In this document: positions 27,016 to 33,770 of the stretch, piece after piece
Layout of the letters: each line of letters opens with the position of its first letter
Numbering within the stretch: the stretch's first letter is position 1
Origin: Aeromonas molluscorum 848
GTDB lineage: Bacteria; Pseudomonadota; Gammaproteobacteria; Enterobacterales; Aeromonadaceae
DNA: 40,999 nucleotides
Direction of reading: 5' to 3'
NCBI RefSeq assembly: GCF_000388115.1
Contig: NZ_AQGQ01000014.1
Coordinates: forward strand, 1 to 40,999
The notes under the pieces: model-generated
The model's database searches: none
Told to the model about the DNA's origin: nothing
What the model saw: the letters and a program-made list of their open reading frames with translations, nothing else
Program-made: the position numbers and the translations under genes

Positions 27016-27780
27016 ATGTATCCAGTGATCACGATACCCGCTTTTAATGACAACTATATCTGGTTGATCAGACACGAAAATCATTGTCTGGTTGTCGATC
27101 CGGGCGACGCTGTGCCCGTCCAGGCCAGGCTCGATGACCTTGGCCTTGAGCTCGATGCCATACTGATCACCCATCATCACCACGACCATGTCGGCGGGGT
27201 CGATGCGCTGCTCAAACGCTACCCCAAGGCGCGACTGTATGGCCCCAAGCTGAGCCCATTGCCTGATCAACATGGCCAGTGGCTCGATGAGGGAGACAAG
27301 ATTGGCTGGCACGATCTCACCCTCACCGTCATGCATGTGCCCGGCCACACCCTGGGTCACATCGCCTACCATGGCAGCGATATGCTGTTTTGTGGCGATA
27401 CCCTTTTCTCTGGTGGATGCGGCCGCATGTTCGAAGGCACCCCAGATCAGATGCATGATTCACTGATGCGCCTGGCCGCGCTGCCAGATGACACCCTGGT
27501 TTATTGCGCCCATGAATATACCCTCTCCAATCTGCGTTTTTGTCTCGCCGTCGAGCCTGACAACCTGACCCTGCAAAAACGCATTGGCCAGATCAGCAAG
27601 CTGCGCCAGCAGGGCCTTCCGAGTCTGCCAACCCGCTTGGGTGACGAGCGGGAATTCAACGTTTTTCTGCGCTGCAACGAGCCGAACGTAAAATTTTCTG
27701 CTGAGAAACAGGGGATGAAATACTTGGAAAATCCAGTAGATACCTTTGCCGTACTCAGGCGCTGGAAGGACACTTTTTGA
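27016..27780 (+). CDS. gloB: Hydroxyacylglutathione hydrolase (glyoxalase II)
   Basis: 254 aa. The metallo-beta-lactamase-fold motif THHHHDHVGG gives the binuclear metal site; further ligands lie in VPGHTLGHIAY, LFCGDTLFSGGCGR and YCAHEYTLSNL. It hydrolyses S-lactoylglutathione to lactate and glutathione in methylglyoxal detoxification. The start ATG 27016 has AGAGG at about 9 nt; a near ATG at 27011 is in another frame. Gene order yafS-gloB-mltD matches E. coli. It is followed by an imperfect hairpin around 27782-27805 that overlaps the mltD promoter. Confidence 0.96.
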   Translation: MYPVITIPAFNDNYIWLIRHENHCLVVDPGDAVPVQARLDDLGLELDAILITHHHHDHVGGVDALLKRYPKARLYGPKLSPLPDQHGQWLDEGDKIGWHDLTLTVMHVPGHTLGHIAYHGSDMLFCGDTLFSGGCGRMFEGTPDQMHDSLMRLAALPDDTLVYCAHEYTLSNLRFCLAVEPDNLTLQKRIGQISKLRQQGLPSLPTRLGDEREFNVFLRCNEPNVKFSAEKQGMKYLENPVDTFAVLRRWKDTF

Positions 27781-27787
27781 ACAAACC

Positions 27788-27816
27788 TTGATCAGGCCAG
27801 GTTTGCCGCTTATGAT
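27788..27816 (+). promoter_or_regulatory. Probable mltD promoter
   Basis: TTGATC (27788-27793), a 17-bp spacer, TATGAT (27811-27816). Start near 27823, 29 nt before the mltD ATG. Arms CAAACCT (27782-27788) and AGGTTTG (27799-27805) flank the -35, so the site may double as the gloB transcript end or as an operator. Confidence 0.6.
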
Positions 27817-27851
27817 GCGCGCTGATTTTCTACCAAGATGACCTGCGTGAG

Positions 27852-29411
27852 ATGAAGTTACGAACGGCCTTATTGGCGACGCTGTTACTCAGCGGATGCC
27901 AAAACCTGAATCATCAGGATGACCGGGCGCTAACGGCAAATGAGCCGATCAAGTCCCCACAAGTCAGCAAAAAACTGCATAAAAAGCATGTTTCAGGATC
28001 CTTCTTTAGCGACGATCAGCTAGACGAGGTGCAGGATACGGATAACCTCTGGGCCCGTATCAGCGATGACATGCAGTTGGATTTCCAGGATAACCAGCGC
28101 ATTGGTCAACAACGTGCGACTATCCTGCGCAGTGACAATCATCTGGCCACCATTGCCAGTCGTGCTGAACCCTACCTCTACCTTATCGTTGAGGAGATCG
28201 AACGGCGCGGGCTGCCAATGGAGCTGGTGACCATCCCCATGATAGAGAGCATGTTCGATCCCCATGCCCGCTCGAGCAGCAATGCGGTCGGCCTGTGGCA
28301 GTTCGTGCCCCAGACTGGCCGTAATTTCGGTCTGCGTCATGACAGCTGGTATGACGGTCGCCGCGACGTGATCGCCTCGACCAATGCCGCCCTCGACTAC
28401 TTCGAATACCTGAATCGCTTCTTCGACGGCGACTGGCTGCAAACCCTGGCCGCCTATAACGCCGGTGAAGGTCGGGTACGCAACGCCATACTGCGCAATC
28501 AGAAGCGAGGCCTGCCCACCGACTACTGGTCATTGGACTTGCCGCGCGAGACCCGCATGTATGTGCCCAAGGTCCTGGCCATGGCGGATGTGCTCAGCAA
28601 TCCCGACAAGTACAACATCAGCCTGCCGGTGCTCGCCAACGAGCCCAAGCTGCGGGTAGTCACAACCGAAGGGCAGATAGATCTGCATGTGGCCGCTCAG
28701 CTCGCCGGACTTCGTCCCGCCGATCTGAAAGAGGTCAACCCGGCCCTGAGCCGCTGGACCACCTCCCCCAGAGGCTCCTACCGTCTGCTGGTGCCGGTAG
28801 AGTATGCCGACAGCCTGGAGCTGGCCCTGGCAGACTTGCCGCAGCGTGAGCGTGTGCCTACGCGCTCCTATCAGGTTAGCTCCGGTGACACGCTGTCACG
28901 GATAGCCATGCAAAACGGGGTGAGCGTCAATCAGCTCAAGACCGCCAACAACCTGCGCGGCAATAGCCTGCGCCGTGGTCAGACCCTCTATATTCCGACC
29001 GGCGGCAAACCCATGCCTACCGCCTCGGTACAAAAAACCGCGGCCAGCAAGCCAACCCAGCTCGCCGCCAACGCCTCTGGCAACAAGCGGCACTACAAGG
29101 TGCGCTCCGGCGACACGCTCTGGAACATCAGCCGCGCTCATGGGGTGACCCATAATGATCTGGCGAAATGGAATGGCCTCAACGCCAAATCCGCGCTCAA
29201 ACCCGGTATGCAGTTGGTGATCTGGCCCAAGAGTGCCAAGAGCCGTGACAAGTCCATGGTCTATCAGGTACGTCGCGGTGATTCGCTCTCCGCCATTGCC
29301 GCCCGCTTCCAGGTCGCCGTGGTGGACGTGATGCGCTGGAACCAGCTCGACAAGAGTGGTTATCTCAAGCCAGGTCAGGAGCTGACCCTGTTTGTCGACA
29401 ACAACAGCTAA
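27852..29411 (+). CDS. mltD: Membrane-bound lytic murein transglycosylase D, three LysM domains
   Basis: 519 aa. A lipoprotein signal peptide ends in the lipobox LLSGC, placing the mature protein in the outer membrane. The transglycosylase domain (about 100-260) has catalytic E132 in MIESMFDPHARSSSNAVGLW and the block TLAAYNAGEGRVRNA. Three LysM peptidoglycan-binding modules follow, at about 339-383, 413-459 and 469-515 (each with SGDTL or RGDSL). E. coli MltD has 452 aa and two LysM modules, so one module is extra here. It cleaves murein to anhydro-muropeptides. A near-perfect terminator follows. Confidence 0.96.
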   Translation: MKLRTALLATLLLSGCQNLNHQDDRALTANEPIKSPQVSKKLHKKHVSGSFFSDDQLDEVQDTDNLWARISDDMQLDFQDNQRIGQQRATILRSDNHLATIASRAEPYLYLIVEEIERRGLPMELVTIPMIESMFDPHARSSSNAVGLWQFVPQTGRNFGLRHDSWYDGRRDVIASTNAALDYFEYLNRFFDGDWLQTLAAYNAGEGRVRNAILRNQKRGLPTDYWSLDLPRETRMYVPKVLAMADVLSNPDKYNISLPVLANEPKLRVVTTEGQIDLHVAAQLAGLRPADLKEVNPALSRWTTSPRGSYRLLVPVEYADSLELALADLPQRERVPTRSYQVSSGDTLSRIAMQNGVSVNQLKTANNLRGNSLRRGQTLYIPTGGKPMPTASVQKTAASKPTQLAANASGNKRHYKVRSGDTLWNISRAHGVTHNDLAKWNGLNAKSALKPGMQLVIWPKSAKSRDKSMVYQVRRGDSLSAIAARFQVAVVDVMRWNQLDKSGYLKPGQELTLFVDNNS

Positions 29412-29422
29412 GTGCTGTATCG

Positions 29423-29458
29423 CCAATAAAAACCACCCTGCGGGTGGTTTTTTATTGG
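29423..29458 (+). terminator. Rho-independent terminator of mltD (copy 1)
   Basis: CCAATAAAAACCACCC (29423-29438), loop TGC, then GGGTGG followed by T6 and ATTGG (29442-29458). Stem core CCACCC/GGGTGG with A and T tracts on either side, so it can act in both directions. A near-identical element lies at 29591-29625. Confidence 0.92.
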
Positions 29459-29590
29459 CCGCCGTTGGCGGGTTAATTGTTTCGGCCCGGCCATGACTGC
29501 ATCTTCCTGAGGCCTGTCCCCTCGCGCGGCGCCTGGCCATCCTCCACCGCGTTCTGTAACCCAGTCTGAGGACAGTCTTGGCTCCCTGAG

Positions 29591-29625
29591 CAATAAAAAA
29601 CCACCCTGTGGGTGGTTTTTTATTG
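29591..29625 (-). terminator. Rho-independent terminator (copy 2), serves yafD
   Basis: CAATAAAAAACCACCC (29591-29606), loop TGT, GGGTGGTTTTTTATTG (29610-29625). It differs from copy 1 by one loop base and minor outer bases. On the minus strand it lies 27 bp after the yafD stop. The 132 bp between the copies hold no open frame that I can support. Confidence 0.9.
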
Positions 29626-29651
29626 CTTCAAGTCAAGCTTGAGGTCTCGGC

Positions 29652-30497
29652 TTAAGGGGTCACCGACTGGGCGGCGAAGCGGGCCATGATGGGATTGTGA
29701 TCAGAAGCGTCGGTCGCCGGGCTCTTCACTTCAACCAGATCCAGATCCCGGAAGTAAAGGTGATCCAGCGGGCGGCCAAAGGCGCGGCGACGCAAGTCCG
29801 GCGAAGGGATCGCTTCTTGCAAGCCCAGCTCTTCTACCAGCTTGGCAAGCCAATACTCCCGCTTTTCGCTCCAGGTGTTGAAGTCACCCCCCAGGATCAC
29901 GGGTCCCTGATGACGATGGATCAGGGCGGTCAGGTCGTTGAGCTGCTCGCGGAAGGTGGCCATGCCAAGTTCGAAGTTCACCGCATGCAGGTTCACCACC
30001 AGCACACCGTCAGGATCGCCCTGTAAGGGGTACAGGCTCACCAGACCCGATTTGGGAATGCGCAGCAGTGGCTCGGGGGAACGGACGCCGCAGACGAATG
30101 CCTGGTGAGTCTTGGCCACCGTCATCACGCCAAATGAGACGCCGCCTTGGGTAAAGGCTTGCAGTTGCTGCCATTGGAAACGACCGGCCTGCAGCCAGGC
30201 CAGCATGTCGGGCTTGGTCGCCGACTCCTGCAACAACAGTAGATCCTGATCCTGGGCAAACGCAGTCATGCCCTCATGCCAGTTCTTGCGCTGCCCTTTG
30301 TAGAGATTCCAGACGGTGATGCCGAATTCCCGAGGCAAGGCTTCGGCAGCCAGGGCCACCAGCGGCGGCTGATGGCAGCTGAGGTTGGGCACTATGCCTT
30401 GCGCCGTGACCAGATGATCCCTGGACGGCACCTCGAAGCAGCCGACCAGGCCCAGGGTCAGCAGAGAGGTACCCAGAATGCGATAACTATTTTTCAT
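29652..30497 (-). CDS. yafD: Endonuclease/exonuclease/phosphatase family lipoprotein, YafD-like
   Basis: 281 aa. The EEP fold is shown by LLLLQESATKP (catalytic Glu), NLHAVNF, LGGDFNTWSEKRE and DASDHNPI. The block RRRAFGRPLDHLYFRDL is shared with E. coli YafD. Unlike my memory of the E. coli form, the N-terminus has a lipoprotein signal peptide with lipobox LVGC at residues 17-20, so the protein may be anchored in the cell envelope. The substrate is not known. Position next to mltD matches E. coli. Confidence 0.88.
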   Translation of the reverse strand: MKNSYRILGTSLLTLGLVGCFEVPSRDHLVTAQGIVPNLSCHQPPLVALAAEALPREFGITVWNLYKGQRKNWHEGMTAFAQDQDLLLLQESATKPDMLAWLQAGRFQWQQLQAFTQGGVSFGVMTVAKTHQAFVCGVRSPEPLLRIPKSGLVSLYPLQGDPDGVLVVNLHAVNFELGMATFREQLNDLTALIHRHQGPVILGGDFNTWSEKREYWLAKLVEELGLQEAIPSPDLRRRAFGRPLDHLYFRDLDLVEVKSPATDASDHNPIMARFAAQSVTP

Positions 30498-30605
30498 TGG
30501 CTAACAACCACCTGGCTATCTTTGCGTGCTCGTTCAACAAAATATCATCCAAGCAGACTAGGCTGAACATTCGCGCTCAACGTCAAGCCACTGTGGAGGA
30601 TCCCC

Positions 30606-30830
30606 ATGCCCAGACAGCAACAATACCGTGTGACCTTTTACGATCAGCAGGGCAATTGCCACCAGGTTGAGTTATCCACCCGATACCAGATCAGGCGCGA
30701 CCCGCAATGCGATCTCTGTGTGTTCGATACGAACCAGTGCGTGGGGTCTGAGGAGATGCTGGAGAGCATGATACGGCAAAAAACCGGGTTTGAGCAGGAA
30801 ATATCCATCATCAACGCCCGGCTTATCTGA
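30606..30830 (+). CDS. Small protein of unknown function, 74 aa
   Basis: Starts at ATG 30606 with GGAGGA 6 nt upstream, a strong ribosome binding site, and ends TGA at 30830. The product has the start PRQQQYRVTFYDQQGN, then HQVELSTRYQIRRDP and QCDLCVFDTNQC, with four cysteines overall, and a helical C-terminal part (EEMLESMIRQKTGF). It lacks a signal peptide and membrane segment. The beta-rich N-terminal half followed by a CxxC pair could be a small metal-binding or DNA/RNA-binding domain, which is a guess. It converges on yciA with only 6 bp between stops. Confidence 0.7.
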   Translation: MPRQQQYRVTFYDQQGNCHQVELSTRYQIRRDPQCDLCVFDTNQCVGSEEMLESMIRQKTGFEQEISIINARLI

Positions 30831-30836
30831 CTCCCG

Positions 30837-31250
30837 CTACACAGGTACCGAGCGCGGTTTACCCTGATCGTCAATGGCCACGTAGGTGAAGACCCCCTCG
30901 GTAACACAGTAGCGCTGGGCATCATTCGCCCGCAATACCGGCTTGACCCAGACCTCCAGCTTAAGCCGCATGGAGCTGCGTCCCACCTGTAGACAAGTGC
31001 CATAACAACAGACCACATCACCCACTTTGACCGGGCTGTGGAAGGTCATGCCTTCTACCGAGACGGTGCAGATCCGCCCCTTCGCCAGCTCCTTGGCCAT
31101 GATACCGCCCCCTATATCCATCTGGGACATGATCCAGCCGCCGAAGATGTCGCCATTGGGGTTGGTGTCTGCCGGCATCGCCAGGGTGCGCAGCAGCAGA
31201 TCCCCTTCGGGCTGACGTGCCTGGGCAGCTGTATTCGTATCGACCATCAT
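30837..31250 (-). CDS. yciA: Acyl-CoA thioesterase YciA
   Basis: 137 aa hotdog-fold protein. The motif LAMPADTNPNGDIFGGWIMS carries the catalytic Asp of the YciA group, and GRICTVSVEGMTFHSPVKVG is the second family block. It hydrolyses a range of acyl-CoA esters to free CoA and acid. The start could be either of two adjacent ATGs (31250 or 31247); GAGAG lies just upstream. The gene is followed by the 74-aa gene on the opposite strand with no visible terminator. Confidence 0.94.
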   Translation of the reverse strand: MMVDTNTAAQARQPEGDLLLRTLAMPADTNPNGDIFGGWIMSQMDIGGGIMAKELAKGRICTVSVEGMTFHSPVKVGDVVCCYGTCLQVGRSSMRLKLEVWVKPVLRANDAQRYCVTEGVFTYVAIDDQGKPRSVPV

Positions 31251-31429
31251 TACTACTCTCTATGATTGGGGTGGCGGCATGATAGGGACAGGCTCCGTCC
31301 TTGGCAAATGCTATGCCCAATCCCGGGGCTGCCAGCGCCAGACGAATTGATGATCTCCCCATCGCCATGCCAATGGCCAAGGCTCACACCAGTCAAGATA
31401 TCATCAAGCCAGTCACCGTTGAGCACGGC

Positions 31430-32281
31430 TCACAATGCCGCGCCCGCCTCGCTCGCCAACCAGGCCAGGGGATCTGGTACCCGATAATCAAAACCAAGCT
31501 CGCGGCAGATCCGCGCTCCTGTCACAGGCGAAAAATCGCCAGCCGGTTCGATGAAATCAGGGGCCACCAGACCAAGACGCCGGGCTGCGACACGGTAAAA
31601 TTCGCGGCGGCTGGGATGACCGGGAGCGCTCAGGGTGTAGCAACTGCCTGACACCCCTTGTACGAGCAGCAAGCAGCAAGCGGCAACCAGATCTTGCTGA
31701 TGAACCAGATTGACCGCCTGAGCGCCGCCACTGACCGTCTTGCCTGCCAAGAATCGGCCAGGGTGGCGGCCAGGGCCATAGAGCCCGGCCGGGCGGATCA
31801 CAACGGCACGTTCGAAACCGGCAGCCAGCACCGCCTGTTCCGCCGCCAGCATGCGCAACCCCCGTTCAGTTTGGGGGGCAGCCTGCTCCTCTTCCCGCTG
31901 TCCCGGCGCCCACACCGAGGTGGCACTGACGAACAGGATATTGCGCACCCCGGCTGACCGGGCCTTGGCGCACAATTGCATGATGGCGCCTGGGTAGTCA
32001 TCCGTCTTGCCGGGCGGCACACAGACGATCAGGCTGCCGACGGCCAGAGGCCAGGCTGCGTTCACCTGCGCCGAGAGATGCAACAGGCAGGCATCCAGTC
32101 CGCTGGCCCGCAGAAGATCAACCTTCTCCTGACTGGTCACCGTCACCGCCACCTTCCGCCCCTCGTCAATCAGCGCTTGAGCAAGAGGCAGACCAAGCCA
32201 GCCGGCCCCCACTATTCCGACGCTGGACACAGCGTCTACTGCGCTCTCATATCGTGCTTGTCCTGGGACAGCATCTTGCAT
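31430..32281 (-). CDS. YeeZ-like NAD(P)-binding dehydrogenase/epimerase
   Basis: 283 aa from ATG 32281, which has a very good GGAGG 6 nt upstream; the frame is open further but unsupported. A Rossmann dinucleotide-binding motif VGIVGAGWLGLPLAQAL lies near residues 19-35. Other blocks, LYGPGRHPGRFLAGKTVSGG and AVNLVHQQDLVAA, match E. coli YeeZ, an extended SDR-like protein without a known substrate. The catalytic YxxxK of classical SDR enzymes is not apparent. It forms a single unit downstream of the LacI-family gene but beyond a hairpin. Confidence 0.82.
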   Translation of the reverse strand: MQDAVPGQARYESAVDAVSSVGIVGAGWLGLPLAQALIDEGRKVAVTVTSQEKVDLLRASGLDACLLHLSAQVNAAWPLAVGSLIVCVPPGKTDDYPGAIMQLCAKARSAGVRNILFVSATSVWAPGQREEEQAAPQTERGLRMLAAEQAVLAAGFERAVVIRPAGLYGPGRHPGRFLAGKTVSGGAQAVNLVHQQDLVAACCLLLVQGVSGSCYTLSAPGHPSRREFYRVAARRLGLVAPDFIEPAGDFSPVTGARICRELGFDYRVPDPLAWLASEAGAAL

Positions 32282-32591
32282 GTTCACCTCCGCTGTTGAT
32301 GAAAACCCTATGGCCATGGATGGTATGCCCCTGCGGCCAGGTTCGGCGACCCGAGCGGGAAAAAAACCAAAAAAACGGCCATCCATGATGACCGTCGAAA
32401 GTAACGAAGGAAACAGCTGGATAACCAGTCATCTCCCACAGCGGGAAAATCGGGAGCCTGAGCTCCTAATTCGTGGGGCTCATGCTAGTGTTCTCCCAGC
32501 CAAAAAGCTATGAAGCAGATCACAGTTGAAAGGGATTTCTGAAAACGCTTTCAATTTCTGGCTTGAAAATGGCCCGCTTGGGGCCATCTTG
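32282..32591. other. Intergenic region with LacI-type operator and hairpin
   Basis: 310 bp without a supported gene. It carries a weak minus-strand terminator for the regulator gene: ATGGCCC (32569-32575), loop, GGGCCAT (32581-32587), then TTTTC on the minus strand. It also holds the operator-like site TGAAAACGCTTTCA (32540-32553). The rest should contain the promoter of the YeeZ-like gene, which I could not place. Confidence 0.5.
32540..32553. promoter_or_regulatory. LacI-family operator-like site
   Basis: TGAAAACGCTTTCA: arms TGAAA and TTTCA around ACGC, with the central CG typical of LacI/GalR operators. It lies just beyond the 3' end of the LacI-family gene and about 260 bp before the YeeZ-like gene. 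Confidence 0.5.
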
Positions 32592-33599
32592 TCATGCCAT
32601 TTCGGTGACGGATTCCCGGGCGACCAGCTCGGCTTCGAACTTGAGCGTCAACCCCTCCGCCGGCTTATGATCCAGCAGACGCAGCGCCAGCTCTGCCGCC
32701 CGTCCCCCCATGGCTTCGATGGGGTAGCGCACCGTCGTGAGCTTGGGATAGATATAACGGGCGTAGGGAATATCGTCGAACCCCACCACTGAGACCTGTT
32801 GAGGGATCTTGTAGCCACGCTCGAGCAGGCAGGAGATGGCCCCCGCCACCATGGCATCATTGAAGCCCAGCACTGCACTGAACGGGACGCCGCGCGCCAG
32901 CAGCGCCGTCATGGCCACATAGCCGCCGTTTTCGTCGGCAAAGGCGCGACCTATCAGGGCAGGATTGACCTCTATCCCGGCCCGCGCCAAGGCATGGGTA
33001 TAACCGGCCATGCGCTGCTGGCCATCGACAAACTCCTCGTCATCCGAAGTGACAAAGGCTATCTGGTGATGACCCGCATCGAGCAGATGCTGACAAGCCG
33101 TGGTAATACCCGCCTGGTTATCCAGCCAGACGCAGCGATCCTCGGCACCCGGCACCTGACGATTGATGAAGACCACGGGAGTGGAACCTGCCGCCAGCTC
33201 GCTCAACTCCTCGTCCGGCAGTGCCTTGCTGTGCAGGATCAGGGCATCGCACTGACGTTGCAGCAGAGCCTGTATGGCATGGCGCTCACGCACCTCATCA
33301 TGGTTGCCTGACATCACGATAGTAAACTTGTCGGCGCGATCGACCACGGTTTCGATGCCGCGCATCATCTGGGCAAAGAAGGGTCCACCACACAAATCCC
33401 CTACCAGTACACCGACGCAATTGGAACGTTTACTGACCAGCGCCTGGGCAAAGCTGTTGGGACGAAAATTCAGCTCCTTCATGGCCGCCAGCACCGCCAC
33501 CTTCTTCTCCGGAGCGACCTGTGCCGTGCTGTTGATGACACGGGACACAGTCGAGATGGAGACATTGGCCATTCGGGAAACGTCTTTAATCGTTGCCAC
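32592..33599 (-). CDS. LacI/GalR-family transcriptional regulator
   Basis: 335 aa from GTG 33599, with AGGA 7 nt upstream; TTG at 33605 is too close to that site. The N-terminal helix-turn-helix ATIKDVSRMANVSISTVSRV and hinge RPNSFAQAL match LacI family DNA-binding domains. A periplasmic-binding-protein-like effector domain follows, with VGVLVGDLCGG, LGFNDAMVAGAI and VSVVGFDDIPYARYIYP. The layout resembles GalR/AscG-type sugar regulators. No sugar transport or catabolic genes lie near, so the target is elsewhere or lost. Confidence 0.9.
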   Translation of the reverse strand: MATIKDVSRMANVSISTVSRVINSTAQVAPEKKVAVLAAMKELNFRPNSFAQALVSKRSNCVGVLVGDLCGGPFFAQMMRGIETVVDRADKFTIVMSGNHDEVRERHAIQALLQRQCDALILHSKALPDEELSELAAGSTPVVFINRQVPGAEDRCVWLDNQAGITTACQHLLDAGHHQIAFVTSDDEEFVDGQQRMAGYTHALARAGIEVNPALIGRAFADENGGYVAMTALLARGVPFSAVLGFNDAMVAGAISCLLERGYKIPQQVSVVGFDDIPYARYIYPKLTTVRYPIEAMGGRAAELALRLLDHKPAEGLTLKFEAELVARESVTEMA

Positions 33600-33642
33600 T
33601 CTCAATTCCTTTCATTAGGGGGTTCGCCGCGCTTGGCTCGCC

Positions 33643-33669
33643 ATTATAGCGACCCGTTCAATCCTGAAC
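33643..33669 (-). promoter_or_regulatory. Promoter of the LacI-family gene with inverted repeat
   Basis: On the minus strand a perfect TATAAT lies at 33648-33643. Seven bases upstream is GTTCAATCCTGAAC on the plus strand (33656-33669), arms GTTCA/TGAAC. This covers the spacer and -35 region and could be an operator, for example for autoregulation, but it lacks the central CG of LacI-type sites. The -35 is weak. Confidence 0.45.
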
Positions 33670-33726
33670 GCGGCGCCCGATCACCTGGCAGGTTTCTTTT
33701 TGTAACAGAACCTTGCCCCATGATAC

Positions 33727-33747
33727 CCCTATCCACTGCGGATAGGG
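33727..33747 (-). terminator. Hairpin after slt
   Basis: CCCTATCC (33727-33734), loop ACTGC, GGATAGGG (33740-33747). It lies 24 bp before the slt stop in plus coordinates, that is, downstream of slt on the minus strand. No U tract follows. Confidence 0.45.
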
Positions 33748-33770
33748 AGCCGGGGCCGCGCCGCACATCG

